DNA of 51,351 nt from Proteobacteria bacterium ST_bin16 (GCA_002083595.1 MSXT01000019.1:1-51351); one strand, 5' to 3'. Counted from the first letter of the stretch, positions 24,179-33,211 are shown. Notes: generated by a model not told the origin, from the sequence alone. Numbers and translations: made by a program.

Positions 24179-25306
24179 ATGTTTCATCATCGCGATCTGC
24201 TCGACGACTTGAATAAACCTTTGCCACTGAAGGATAAAATGATCAGTGCGCATCGTTCTGTTCAGAACAAGTTTCCGTTTATTTCACGGATTGCAATCGC
24301 GCTGTACGATCCTGAGACCCGAGTGCTGAAAACGTATCTGAATAGCAGCGACGGAGAAAACCATTTGCTGCACTATCAAACGTCATTGGATAACGCGCCG
24401 TCGTTAAAAGAAATCCTCGTCCAAGGCTTGCCGCGGGTGGTCAATAATCTGGTGACTTTTGAGAGCGGTACGCACGAACATACCCAGCGTATCGGCCGCT
24501 CCGGCTATGCCGCGAGCTATACCATGCCGATTTTTCATGGCGGTGAGTTTGTCGGATTTTTGTTTTTTAATTCGCATGAAACCGAGGTATTTACTGAGAA
24601 TGTATTGAGCATTCTCGATATCTACGGACACCTGATCGCACTGATGATTGTCAATGAACTGGCCACGTTGAAGGTCATGAACGCCGCGCTGAAAACGACC
24701 AGCGGCATTACGCATTTCCGCGATCCCGAAACGGGCAGCCATTTGGATCGTATGTCACGCTACAGCCGCATCATCGCCGAAGCGCTCGCCGAAAGATACG
24801 ATCTGGACGATGCGTATATCGAGCAAGTTTTCATGTTTTCACCGCTGCACGATATCGGCAAGATCGCCATACCTGATAGTATCTTGCTGAAACCGGGGCC
24901 GTTGAACGAGGAAGAACGAGCGATCATGAATACGCATGCGCGAAAAGGCAGGGAAATGATCGACGATATCGTGATGAATTTTGGCTTCGGCAGTATCCAT
25001 CACATTGACGTACTGCGCAATATCGCTGAATTTCACCATGAAGCGGTGAACGGCAGTGGTTATCCTACCGGTAAACGCAATGATGAGATTCCGCTGGAAG
25101 CGCGCATCGTTGCGGTGGCCGACGTGTTTGATGCGCTGACGTCGCGCCGCCCCTATAAGGAAGCTTGGAGTAATGAAAAAGCATTCGCCATGTTGCAACA
25201 GCTCGCCGGTGAAAAACTGGATATCGATTGTGTGAATGCGTTGATTGAAAACCGGCAGAGAGTGGAATCGATTCAACAACAGTTTAAGGAAGATATCTAC
25301 GGTTAG
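24179..25306 (+). CDS. GAF / HD-GYP domain protein, putative cyclic di-GMP phosphodiesterase
   Basis: This encodes 375 residues from MFHHRDLLDDLNKPLPLKD. A GAF-like sensor (about 20-175) is followed by an HD-GYP domain (about 190-360) with SPLHDIGKIAIPD, HARKGREMID, EFHHEAVNGSGYP and DVFDALTSRRPYKEAW. All metal-binding His/Asp residues and the GYP motif are intact, so hydrolysis of cyclic di-GMP is likely. The start is uncertain: upstream in-frame ATG (24152) and TTG (24104) codons exist, but the earlier residues are unlike the domain. The gene diverges from the dnaX/SRP RNA unit and stands alone. Confidence 0.9.
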   Translation: MFHHRDLLDDLNKPLPLKDKMISAHRSVQNKFPFISRIAIALYDPETRVLKTYLNSSDGENHLLHYQTSLDNAPSLKEILVQGLPRVVNNLVTFESGTHEHTQRIGRSGYAASYTMPIFHGGEFVGFLFFNSHETEVFTENVLSILDIYGHLIALMIVNELATLKVMNAALKTTSGITHFRDPETGSHLDRMSRYSRIIAEALAERYDLDDAYIEQVFMFSPLHDIGKIAIPDSILLKPGPLNEEERAIMNTHARKGREMIDDIVMNFGFGSIHHIDVLRNIAEFHHEAVNGSGYPTGKRNDEIPLEARIVAVADVFDALTSRRPYKEAWSNEKAFAMLQQLAGEKLDIDCVNALIENRQRVESIQQQFKEDIYG

Positions 25307-25421
25307 CGGTGTCTGGCCGCTACACCGGAATCAACCGGATTTTTCCCGCAAAATCCATCCGCAGCAAATGGTTTAAATCCGCTAAAATCAGCAGTTTTAT
25401 GAGAAGCTCACCCGTAGAGCG

Positions 25422-26855
25422 ATGACTGCCGGTAATTTTTCCCCAACTCTGATCAAACCCAGTGACGCCAGCGCATGGATGACTTGTGTCCGGCGTGTCT
25501 GGCTGGATAAACATCAACCGATTGCAGCGGAACTCGATGGATTTAATCGGCTGCTCAGCGATCTTGGCCTGGAACATGAAGCCGCCATGCTGGCCAAGCT
25601 GGGAGATCAACATGCCGTCAGTAAAGCGGTCTCCTTTGAACATACGCAGGCCCTGATGCAGCAAGGCGTGCCGGTGATTTATCAAGGCCGTTTACTGGAT
25701 GAACGGCAAGGGCTGGTGGGTTATCCCGATTTCCTGATCCGGCATGAAAGCGGGCAATATCAGTCCGCGGATGCGAAGCTTTCCTCGAGTGAAAATAAAA
25801 AGTCGATTCAGATTCAATTGGGAATTTATCGCCGTTTACTGGGCAACGATTTACCGGCGATGGTTTTTTTGGGCAATGGCCGCGTTGCGCAATTGGGCGA
25901 TGAAGTCGAACCATTGGTCGATGAATTTATTACCAGCATGAGAGCACTACTGGATTTGCCGCAACCGCCCGCAGTCCGCTATAGCCATAGCAAATGCCGT
26001 ATTTGTCCGCACGAAGCGGCTTGCCGCCCGGAATTTGAAGCCAGAGAGGATATTTCGCTGTTGTATGGCGTGCACGGTAAAGCCGCGGATCATTTGGCGC
26101 AAGCTGGAATTGCAACGATCTCGCAGCTTGCCCGGGAGTCGGCCGAATCCTTGCCGGATGTGCCGCATCTCAAGGGGAGTAAACGCAAGCACCGCGCCAT
26201 TTTGCAGGCCCGCTCGATGTTGAACGGTGAAGTATTTCAACTGAATAAAGCCGTTCTGCCGCAAGGTACTTGGGTGCATTTCGATATCGAAGACAATCCA
26301 TTAACTCCGAATCGCGAGCGTCATGTTTATCTGTGGGGATTTTTGGCGCCGCCTTATGACCGGGAAAGCTTTGAATACGTTTGGACCGATGATGAGACCA
26401 GCGACTATTCAGGCTGGCTGGGTTTCTTACAGAAAATGGATGAATATCGTTTACAGTATCCGGCCCTAGTGCTGGCGCATTATTCCAATCACGAAAGGGC
26501 GACAATCGGCAAGTACGCCGAGCGTTACGGTATGGGAAATCATGCTACGGTGAAATGGTTGCTGGGCGCGGATAGCCCGCTGTTCGACATGCAAAATCCG
26601 GTGCTGGATTGTCTGGTGTTGCCGCTGCAAGGCTATGGTCTGAAAGATATCTGCAAGCATCCGGGGCTGGTGAATTTCCAATGGGAAAATGAGGAATCCG
26701 GATCGCAGTGGTCGGTGGTGCAATTCAACCGTTTTCGTGCGGAAACAAGCTTAACGGAAAAACAAAGACTGCAAGCCGCAATACTGGGTTATAACCGTGA
26801 CGATGTGATTGCTACGCGCAGACTGGAGGTCTGGCTGCGCGAGCGATTTTCCTGA
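25422..26855 (+). CDS. TM0106-family RecB-like nuclease fused to an RNase H-like exonuclease domain
   Basis: This protein has 477 residues. The N-terminal part has the PD-(D/E)XK pattern GYPDFLIRHESG then SADAKLSS and QIQLGIYRRLLG, followed by Cys residues in SKCRICPHEAAC that may bind an iron-sulfur cluster as in Cas4/AddB-type nucleases. A helix-hairpin-helix-like stretch (GIATISQLARESAESLPD) leads to a C-terminal RNase H-like domain beginning WVHFDIEDNPLTPN, with later VLAHYSNHE and GYNRDDVIATRRLE. This architecture matches the TM0106 family, of unproven biological role in DNA processing. It lies alone between the HD-GYP gene and aroG. Confidence 0.88.
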   Translation: MTAGNFSPTLIKPSDASAWMTCVRRVWLDKHQPIAAELDGFNRLLSDLGLEHEAAMLAKLGDQHAVSKAVSFEHTQALMQQGVPVIYQGRLLDERQGLVGYPDFLIRHESGQYQSADAKLSSSENKKSIQIQLGIYRRLLGNDLPAMVFLGNGRVAQLGDEVEPLVDEFITSMRALLDLPQPPAVRYSHSKCRICPHEAACRPEFEAREDISLLYGVHGKAADHLAQAGIATISQLARESAESLPDVPHLKGSKRKHRAILQARSMLNGEVFQLNKAVLPQGTWVHFDIEDNPLTPNRERHVYLWGFLAPPYDRESFEYVWTDDETSDYSGWLGFLQKMDEYRLQYPALVLAHYSNHERATIGKYAERYGMGNHATVKWLLGADSPLFDMQNPVLDCLVLPLQGYGLKDICKHPGLVNFQWENEESGSQWSVVQFNRFRAETSLTEKQRLQAAILGYNRDDVIATRRLEVWLRERFS

Positions 26856-26971
26856 AGTCCGTTCTGATGAAATTCCCCGCTTAGGTTAAAATACGTTTTT
26901 TTCCGATCCGCGTTGTGTATTGCAAGGCGAATCTTTGCTGTTAGACCCGAAAGTCTATAAAAGGAATTGTT

Positions 26972-28033
26972 ATGAAATACCAGACCGATGATTTACGTAT
27001 TGTCGGCGTGCATGAACTGACTCCGCCGGTTGAACTGCATCGTGAATATCCGATGACGGAGTGCGCGACGCAAACCGTTTATGCCGCGCGGCAAGCCACT
27101 CATCGCATTCTGCACGGCGAAGATGACCGCTTACTGGTTGTGGTTGGTCCTTGTTCCATTCACGATGTCGACGCCGCGCTGGAGTATGCCGCGCGTTTGA
27201 AGCATTTGCGCGAAACACTGAAGCAGCAGTTGCATATCGTGATGCGGGTGTATTTCGAGAAACCGCGCACGACCATCGGCTGGAAAGGGCTAATCAACGA
27301 TCCCGATCTGGATAACAGTTTTCATATCAACAAAGGTCTGCGCACGGCGCGCCGGTTGTTGCTGGATTTGAATACCATCGGCATGCCATCGGCTACCGAA
27401 TACTTGGACCTGATTAGTCCGCAGTATTTGTCGGACTTGATCAGCTGGGCGGCCATCGGCGCACGCACGACCGAAAGCCAGGGGCATCGCGAACTGGCAT
27501 CCGGCGTGTCCTGTCCGATCGGTTTCAAAAACGGCACGTATGGCAATTTGAATATTGCGATTGACGCGATTGCAGCCGCTTCCCGCCCGCATCATTTTCT
27601 GTCGGTCACCAAAGAAGGGCATACCGCGATTTTTGCCACCAAAGGCAATGAAGACTGCCACATTATCCTGCGCGGCGGGCGTAAACCCAATTACGATGCC
27701 GCCAGTGTCACTTCGGCGGTGGAAGAATTGAAGAAAGCCAAACTGCCGCCGCATTTGATGATCGATTTCAGCCACGCCAATAGTCACAAGGATTACCGCC
27801 GTCAAACCGATGTGGCGGCCGATGTGGCGGAACAGATTGCAGGCGGTAGCAATGCCATTTGCGGCGTGATGATCGAAAGTCATCTGGTGGAAGGTAACCA
27901 AAAAGCTGACGGTAAAAAACGCGAAGAATTGGTTTACGGGCAAAGTATTACGGACGGTTGCATCAGCTTTGAGGCGACCGAGCACGTGCTGCAACAACTG
28001 GCAAACGCGGTTGAAAAGCGCAGAAAGAAATAG
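26972..28033 (+). CDS. aroG: 3-deoxy-7-phosphoheptulonate synthase (DAHP synthase, type I)
   Basis: This 353-residue enzyme condenses phosphoenolpyruvate with erythrose 4-phosphate, the first step of aromatic amino acid synthesis. Family blocks are VVVGPCSIHDVDAALEYA, VYFEKPRTTIGWKGLINDPDLD, GARTTESQGHRELASG, CHIILRGGRKPNYD and LMIDFSHANSHKD. The length matches the E. coli AroF/G/H type, including the N-terminal extension that carries feedback regulation. Which aromatic amino acid inhibits it cannot be told. An AAAGGAA site precedes the ATG. The gene is 117 bp after the nuclease gene, so it probably has its own promoter. Confidence 0.96.
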   Translation: MKYQTDDLRIVGVHELTPPVELHREYPMTECATQTVYAARQATHRILHGEDDRLLVVVGPCSIHDVDAALEYAARLKHLRETLKQQLHIVMRVYFEKPRTTIGWKGLINDPDLDNSFHINKGLRTARRLLLDLNTIGMPSATEYLDLISPQYLSDLISWAAIGARTTESQGHRELASGVSCPIGFKNGTYGNLNIAIDAIAAASRPHHFLSVTKEGHTAIFATKGNEDCHIILRGGRKPNYDAASVTSAVEELKKAKLPPHLMIDFSHANSHKDYRRQTDVAADVAEQIAGGSNAICGVMIESHLVEGNQKADGKKREELVYGQSITDGCISFEATEHVLQQLANAVEKRRKK

Positions 28034-28109
28034 CGAAGCTTTTTGATTTCCCTCTGCAAGGCGCTGTAAAGCAGAAGGCTGGCAGAATATCGAAGCGTGG
28101 AGGTTGGGA

Positions 28110-29066
28110 ATGCCTAAAGTTCTGGTAACCGGCGCGACCGGTCAAATCGGCACGGAATTGACCCTGGCTTTGCGTGAGCGTTACGGCGTGGAAAGCGTCG
28201 TTGCCGCCGGATACCGCCGCGAACCTTCCGGCGGTTTGACGCAAGCCGGACCGTATTGCAGTCTCGACGTGCGCGACGCGGCCGCACTGGATGAAGTAAT
28301 TGCCGGGCAGGGTATCACGGTGATTTACCACCTCGCCGCGATGCTTTCCGCAGTGGCCGAAGAACAACCGATGCAAGCCTGGGATATCAACATGAACGGT
28401 CTGCTCAATGTGCTGGAAAGCGCGCGCCTGCATGGCTGTCAAGTATTTTTCCCCAGTTCCATTGCCGCATTCGGTTCCGGCACACCGCCGTACAATACAC
28501 CGCAGGATACCGTGCAGCATCCTTCGACGATCTATGGCATCACCAAAGTGTCGGGTGAATTGCTGTGCGATTACTATCATCGCCGCTACGGCGTCGACGC
28601 GCGCGGCTTACGCTATCCCGGACTGATTTCCAATCAAGTGCTACCCGGCGGCGGTACGACCGATTATGCCGTGGATATTTTTTACGCCGCGGTCAAGCAG
28701 CGGCATTACGACTGCTTTCTGCGCGCCGATACGCAATTGGATATGATGTATATGCCCGATGCCATTGCAGCCGCAACGCAACTGATGGAAACCGATCCCG
28801 GCAAATTGACGCATCGCAACAGTTTTAACGTGACTGCGATGAGTTTTACCCCAGCGCAGTTGGCAGTGGAAATACAACAGCATCTGCCCGGTTTTACCAT
28901 CGGCTATACGGTCGATCCGCTGCGGCAAGCGATTGCCGATTCTTGGCCACGGCATATGGATGACAGTGCCGCGCGGGCTGAATGGGACTGGCAGCCGAGC
29001 TTCGATTTGCCCGGCATGGTGGCCGATATGCTGGCGCACATCAGCGCCAAATTACGTAACGGTTAA
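28110..29066 (+). CDS. SDR-type L-threonine 3-dehydrogenase (NAD-dependent epimerase fold)
   Basis: This encodes 318 residues from MPKVLVTGATGQIGTELTLAL. The Rossmann motif GATGQIG, the Ser in VFFPSSIAAFG and the Tyr-x3-Lys in STIYGITKVSGE define a short-chain dehydrogenase of the extended epimerase type. Segments such as LRYPGLISN and TTDYAVDIFYAA match the SDR form of threonine dehydrogenase, which makes 2-amino-3-ketobutyrate. GGAGG ends 6 bp before the ATG at 28110, so I prefer it to the TTG two codons upstream. The next gene, 12 bp downstream, encodes the CoA ligase that consumes the product, which supports the assignment strongly. Confidence 0.9.
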   Translation: MPKVLVTGATGQIGTELTLALRERYGVESVVAAGYRREPSGGLTQAGPYCSLDVRDAAALDEVIAGQGITVIYHLAAMLSAVAEEQPMQAWDINMNGLLNVLESARLHGCQVFFPSSIAAFGSGTPPYNTPQDTVQHPSTIYGITKVSGELLCDYYHRRYGVDARGLRYPGLISNQVLPGGGTTDYAVDIFYAAVKQRHYDCFLRADTQLDMMYMPDAIAAATQLMETDPGKLTHRNSFNVTAMSFTPAQLAVEIQQHLPGFTIGYTVDPLRQAIADSWPRHMDDSAARAEWDWQPSFDLPGMVADMLAHISAKLRNG

Positions 29067-29078
29067 TGGGAGATCTCT

Positions 29079-30302
29079 ATGTCGCTATCGAAAGTGGAAC
29101 CGCTATTCCTGGCAAAATTAAACCAATTGCAACAGCAGGGCGTCCGCAAGGGCGATGAGAAAATCATTACCGGCATTCTCTCGCCGGAAGACGGATTTGG
29201 GCCGCGCTACCAGCTGCACGGTTATGGTGGACGCGCATTTTTGCGTATGAACTCGAATTCTTATTTGGGATTGGCGCAACATCCCGCCGTGATCGAAGCG
29301 GAAGCGCGGGCAGTGGAACAGTATGGCGCCGGTCCCGGCGCGGTGCGTTTTATCAGCGGCACGTATGCGCCGCATGTCGAGCTGGAGCGCAGACTGGCGG
29401 CATTTCATGGCCGTGAAGCAGCGATGTTGTTCAGCGCGGCTTATGCCACGATGGTTGGCGTGCTGCCGCAATTGATTTCCGGACAGACGCTGGTGGTTAG
29501 TGATGCCCTGAACCACAATTGCATCATTAACGCGATCCGTCTCGCGCACCCGGCCGGAAAAGCGATTTATGCGCACGGCGATATGCTGGATCTGGAAAAA
29601 ATCCTGAGCACCAATCGTGACCGCTATCAACGTGTCTGTGTGGTCACCGACGGTGTGTTCAGCATGCGCGGCGATCATGCGCCGCTGGATGAATTCGAGG
29701 CTTGCTGTGCCAAGCACCAAAGCGATTATCCCGAAGGCATTGTCACGATAGTAGATGACTCGCACGGCGTCGGCGCTTTCGGCAAAACCGGGTGCGGTAC
29801 CGAAGAAGTCGCGGGAGGGCGGGCGGATGTGTTGATCGCCACGCTCGGCAAGGCGTTCGGCGTCAACGGCGGTTACGTTGCTGCCAGCGCCACGACCATC
29901 GCTTACTTACGGGAAACCGCGCCGCTGTATATCTATTCCAACCCGATCACGCCCGCCGAAGCGGCCGCTGCGTTGGCGGCGCTGGATGTTCTGGAAAGCG
30001 CGGAAGGCTTGCGCCTGCTGGATCGATTGCGCAGCTTCAGCACTAAACTCCGATCCGGATTGCAGCAGCTGGGCTTTGAAACTTTGCCCGGTGAGCACCC
30101 CATCGTGCCGGTATTTATCGGCGACACCGCGAAAACCGCCGCATTGGTGGCGCATTTATTCGATCACAACATTCTCGCCACGGGCCTGAATTATCCAGTA
30201 GTGCCGCAAGGCGATCAGGAAATCCGCTTGCAGGTTTCCGCCGGACATACTGAGAAAGATTTGGATTATTTACTCAATGCGTTGGCGGATTTTCGTCAGT
30301 AG
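29079..30302 (+). CDS. kbl: 2-amino-3-ketobutyrate CoA ligase / glycine C-acetyltransferase
   Basis: This 407-residue PLP enzyme of the alpha-oxoamine synthase family splits 2-amino-3-ketobutyrate with CoA into glycine and acetyl-CoA. The PLP lysine is near residue 258 in IATLGKAFGVNGGYV. Other family blocks are SNSYLGLAQHPAVIEA, GAGPGAVRFISGTYAPHVELE, DALNHNCIINAIRL and VDDSHGVGAFG. Related enzymes (KAPA synthase, 5-aminolevulinate synthase) share the fold, but the adjacent threonine dehydrogenase points to threonine breakdown to glycine. A GGGAG site precedes the ATG; the pair forms a two-gene operon. Confidence 0.92.
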   Translation: MSLSKVEPLFLAKLNQLQQQGVRKGDEKIITGILSPEDGFGPRYQLHGYGGRAFLRMNSNSYLGLAQHPAVIEAEARAVEQYGAGPGAVRFISGTYAPHVELERRLAAFHGREAAMLFSAAYATMVGVLPQLISGQTLVVSDALNHNCIINAIRLAHPAGKAIYAHGDMLDLEKILSTNRDRYQRVCVVTDGVFSMRGDHAPLDEFEACCAKHQSDYPEGIVTIVDDSHGVGAFGKTGCGTEEVAGGRADVLIATLGKAFGVNGGYVAASATTIAYLRETAPLYIYSNPITPAEAAAALAALDVLESAEGLRLLDRLRSFSTKLRSGLQQLGFETLPGEHPIVPVFIGDTAKTAALVAHLFDHNILATGLNYPVVPQGDQEIRLQVSAGHTEKDLDYLLNALADFRQ

Positions 30303-30393
30303 CGGCGGATTCAGCTTATTTTAGTACGTATGAAGAAAGAACAAACGCTGCAATGCAATTAAGAAATAAAGAAACGGCAGAACTCGAGCTGAA

Positions 30394-30617
30394 TTATTTC
30401 GCAGCATCCCCGGTTTGATGCTTGATCTCTTTAGCGATTTCTTCCATTTTTCCCTGAGCCTCTTCAAAAGCATACTTCACCGCGCTCGTGATATCTTCGA
30501 TTGCATCGCCGCTTTTTCGTTAGGACGCCGGTCTAGCGCGTCGTTGACTTTGTCCATTACCTTTTCTGTGGTTTCCGCTGGTTTTTGTCCGCAGGCGGAT
30601 AAAGTTGATAGTGCCAT
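30394..30617 (-). pseudogene. Frameshifted copy of the small lipoprotein gene at 49247-49501
   Basis: The stretch is nearly identical over most of its length to the intact lipoprotein gene at 49247-49501. It retains the LSTLSACGQKP lipobox region and TTEKVMDKVNDALDRRPNEK. One base is missing: GCATCGCCGCTTTT near 30505 against GCATCGTGCGCTTTT in the intact gene. This throws the C-terminal half out of frame. The last residues also differ (HQTGDAAK instead of HQTEASEK), and the region coding for the signal peptide start is replaced by unrelated sequence. It therefore looks like a non-functional duplicate. A shortened product from the Met at 30617 would lack a full signal peptide. Confidence 0.85.
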
Positions 30618-30676
30618 CCCAAGCTGAAAAAATGGTTTAAATTTTCCTTGAGTATGACCTTTCTCAACCTCCGGCA

Positions 30677-30714
30677 CTAAAAAACTATGTGCGGTACCGT
30701 ACATAGTTTTTTAG
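30677..30714. repeat. 38-bp near-perfect palindrome
   Basis: The arms CTAAAAAACTATGT and ACATAGTTTTTTAG are perfect complements. They enclose G-CGGTACCG-T, itself palindromic apart from the G/T pair. The result is a 19-bp stem with almost no loop. The outer A/T runs make it a possible bidirectional intrinsic terminator, lying upstream of the broken lipoprotein gene. It could equally be the scar of an excised element or a binding site for a dimeric protein. Confidence 0.7.
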
Positions 30715-30818
30715 AAAAAACACTATAATGAAATTAAACTTTAATCGTAAATGCTGTTCATAAAAAAGTGTAGCGTGTGTAAATATACGACGCGACTGTT
30801 ACAGATGGAGGTATTGTG

Positions 30819-30854
30819 ATGCATATCAAAGCCAGGTCGCATTCAAGAAATTAG
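30819..30854 (+). other. Eleven-codon open frame with a strong ribosome binding site
   Basis: ATG CAT ATC AAA ... AAT TAG encodes 11 residues (MHIKARSHSRN), preceded by ACAGATGGAGGTATTGTG. This upstream sequence closely matches the leader of the Crp/Fnr-type gene (ACAGATAGGAGGTATTAATT before 31058). It may be a leader peptide, or a start region left after loss of its gene. The rest of 30855-31057 is AT-rich, includes an ATGAC-N7-GTCAT inverted repeat near 31006-31022, and must hold the regulator promoter. Confidence 0.35.
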
Positions 30855-31057
30855 CTACATCTACGACGTTGTCCGCCTAGCATTAATGCAGATAATCTTT
30901 GGTGAAATTCTTTACGGGTGAAGAGAAAAGTTAAGCTTTCTTTTTTCCTCTGAATTGTTTCATATCACCGAATTAATTTAACCGGAATACTGTTTCTTAA
31001 AAACGCCATGACTATTGCGGTCATATCGTTTAGTTCTACAGATAGGAGGTATTAATT

Positions 31058-31765
31058 ATGACTGATATACACAACCCACAACAGAACAAGCTGCTCAAAG
31101 CATTACCCATAGCAGATTACGAGCGCATCCTTGTGCACTTGGAACTCACCGAAATGTCACCTGGTGAAATTCTGTTCCACTCAGGAGAGAAGCTACAGTA
31201 TGTTTATTTTCCAACGGATTGCTTTATGTCGTTACTCTACGACACAGAAGATGGAGCAACCACGGAAATTGCATCCATCGGCAATGATGGTGTGGTCGGC
31301 GTTGGTATTTTCATGACTGGCTCAGCGATGCCTTTTCGAGCGCTGGTACAAAGTACCGGCTATGCCTATCGGATGTCACAAAATTTGTTTATGGAAGAAT
31401 TTAGCCGCCAAGGTTCGCTCTATCATAAGCTGCTGAGTTATACGCAGGTTCTCATTACGCAAACAGCACAAATGGCTGTTTGCAATCGATTTCACAAGGT
31501 CGATCAACAGCTCTGCCGTTTTCTGCTGTTAAGCTTCGATTGGCTTCCGACCAATGAATTGGCGATCACTCAGGAACTGATCTCCAACATGCTAGGCGTG
31601 CGCCGCGAGGGTATTACAGAAGCTGCCGGAAAATTGCAGCAAGAAGGACTGATCCATTGCAGGCGGGGCCACATTGCCGTATTGGATCGAGAAGGGCTGG
31701 AAGCGCGTTCTTGCGAATGTTACCAAGTCGTTAAGACGGAATTCGAGCGCTTGCTGGCTGCCTAG
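31058..31765 (+). CDS. Crp/Fnr-family transcriptional regulator
   Basis: This 235-residue protein has a cyclic-nucleotide-binding-like beta barrel (about 20-135) with SPGEILFHSGEKLQYVYFP and a winged helix-turn-helix (about 150-225) with ELAITQELISNMLGVRREGITEAAGKL. The N-terminus lacks the Cys cluster of Fnr, and the phosphate-binding motif of Crp is not conserved. The signal is therefore unknown. An AGGAGG site lies 8 bp before the ATG. It stands at the head of a block of small envelope and stress genes and may regulate them; an inverted repeat ATGAC-N7-GTCAT about 40 bp upstream of its own start could be its operator. Confidence 0.9.
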   Translation: MTDIHNPQQNKLLKALPIADYERILVHLELTEMSPGEILFHSGEKLQYVYFPTDCFMSLLYDTEDGATTEIASIGNDGVVGVGIFMTGSAMPFRALVQSTGYAYRMSQNLFMEEFSRQGSLYHKLLSYTQVLITQTAQMAVCNRFHKVDQQLCRFLLLSFDWLPTNELAITQELISNMLGVRREGITEAAGKLQQEGLIHCRRGHIAVLDREGLEARSCECYQVVKTEFERLLAA

Positions 31766-31835
31766 TTTATTCAATCGCTGTTTGAATTCAAGAGTACTCA
31801 ATACATATTCAACGATGATATGGAGGGTTAATCCG

Positions 31836-32243
31836 ATGGATAAGAAAACACAGAAGGCTTTTAATGATATGAAATTGCATCCAATGATGCGTATGGCAGG
31901 TGCGCTGGTATGTTTCGCGATTTTTCTATCAGGCTGTGAAAGCATTCCAGCGCCGACTGAGCAGTTAGCGACTTCCAAAGCTGCCGTCGATAATGCACTC
32001 AGCGCTGGCGGCAATGAACTCGCTCCATTACAGCTCAAGTCGGCAATCGACAAAATGGAAGCTGCTGAGCGTGCCATGGGCGATAAGAATTATGTTCTTG
32101 CTCGTCAATTTGCCGAAGAAGCGCAAATTGACGCCAAATTAGCGGAAGCAATGGCCCGTACCAATAAAGCACAAAAAGCGGCGGAAGCGTTGCAAGAATC
32201 CAGCCGGGTGTTACGCCAAGAGATTGACCGCCAAATCCAATAA
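31836..32243 (+). CDS. DUF4398-domain lipoprotein
   Basis: This 135-residue protein starts MDKKTQKAFNDMKLHPMMRM. A signal peptide ends at a lipobox (FLSGCESIP), so it is probably a lipoprotein. The mature part is a helical DUF4398 domain with SKAAVDNALSAGGNELAPLQLKSA and EEAQIDAKLAEAMARTNKAQKA, often found fused to or beside OmpA domains. The start at 31836 has a GGAGG site 9 bp upstream; the frame continues further upstream only over the previous gene. The next gene, 17 bp downstream, carries the same type of domain plus an OmpA domain, so the two are probably co-expressed. Confidence 0.87.
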   Translation: MDKKTQKAFNDMKLHPMMRMAGALVCFAIFLSGCESIPAPTEQLATSKAAVDNALSAGGNELAPLQLKSAIDKMEAAERAMGDKNYVLARQFAEEAQIDAKLAEAMARTNKAQKAAEALQESSRVLRQEIDRQIQ

Positions 32244-32260
32244 TCTTCAAGGAGCCCATC

Positions 32261-33085
32261 ATGCAAAATAATTGGTATTTTTCTATGATTCTGGTTGTTC
32301 CTGCCATTATTTTTGGCTGTAGTTCAATGCCGCAAAATCAGTCGCTTACTGAGGCCCATAGCAATTACAACAAAGCACTGACAGATCCGCAGGTCACCGG
32401 TATGGCTGCGCTTGAATTAAATGAAGCGAGCAAATTTCTGGATAAAGCGGATACCGCTTTGAATAAAAGAGAAAGTGATGCCACGGTGAATCACTTGGCG
32501 TATATGGCTAGCCAGCAAGTTGCAATTGCGCAGGAAACTGCCAAAGCGAAAACGGCTGAAGCAGCGGTAAAGAATGCGAGTACAGCGCGTGACCGCGTTC
32601 TGCTTGATGCCAGAACGGCTGAAGCTGAAGACGCGAAAAGACAAGCCGAAGAGGCGAAAAGGCAAGCTGAAGAAGCCCAAAGACAGTTAGAAGAATTAAA
32701 AGCCAAGAAAACGGATCGGGGTTTGGTGATTACCCTGCAGGATGTACTATTCCGCACCAACATGGCGCAGCTCGAACTGAATGGATTACGCACTGTGCAC
32801 AAGTTGGCTGATTTTCTCAAACAATATCCTGAACGCAACGTATTGATCGAAGGACATACCGACAGCACGGGCAGTGATAGCTATAACCAGGCACTCTCCG
32901 AGCGTCGTGCCCATGCCGTACGGATGGCTTTACTGGATAGCGGAATCAGCAGCAGTCGTATCGCTGCGCGAGGGTATGGTGAATCTTTTCCAGTGGCCAG
33001 CAATGATACAGCCGAGCATCGCCAGTTAAACCGGCGCGTAGAAATTATCTTATCCGATGAAAGCGGTGCTGTTACTCCGCGCTGA
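32261..33085 (+). CDS. OmpA-family lipoprotein with N-terminal DUF4398 domain
   Basis: This protein has 274 residues. The signal peptide ends in IIFGCSSMP (lipobox Cys). A DUF4398-like helical domain (about 25-100) is followed by an Ala/Glu/Lys-rich coiled coil with repeats of AEEAKRQ (about 105-150), then a C-terminal OmpA domain (about 155-270). The OmpA domain contains VLIEGHTDSTGSDSYNQALSERRA and ARGYGESFPVASND...NRRVEI, the peptidoglycan-binding signature. It should link the outer membrane to peptidoglycan. An AAGGAG site lies 8 bp before the ATG. It pairs with the upstream DUF4398 lipoprotein. Confidence 0.92.
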   Translation: MQNNWYFSMILVVPAIIFGCSSMPQNQSLTEAHSNYNKALTDPQVTGMAALELNEASKFLDKADTALNKRESDATVNHLAYMASQQVAIAQETAKAKTAEAAVKNASTARDRVLLDARTAEAEDAKRQAEEAKRQAEEAQRQLEELKAKKTDRGLVITLQDVLFRTNMAQLELNGLRTVHKLADFLKQYPERNVLIEGHTDSTGSDSYNQALSERRAHAVRMALLDSGISSSRIAARGYGESFPVASNDTAEHRQLNRRVEIILSDESGAVTPR

Positions 33086-33211
33086 CAGCGCTTCTAAATT
33101 AAAGCGTGCAGTGCACGAATCAATGCATAAAAAGTGCCGCAGCATCTGAGTCAGATTGATCTGTGTGAAATAAAAAATCAAATCTGATTACCTTGTTATC
33201 AAGAAAATGTC

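Noticed and set aside
27290..27997. 235-codon open frame on the minus strand
   Set aside because: Antisense to aroG; no recognisable domain.
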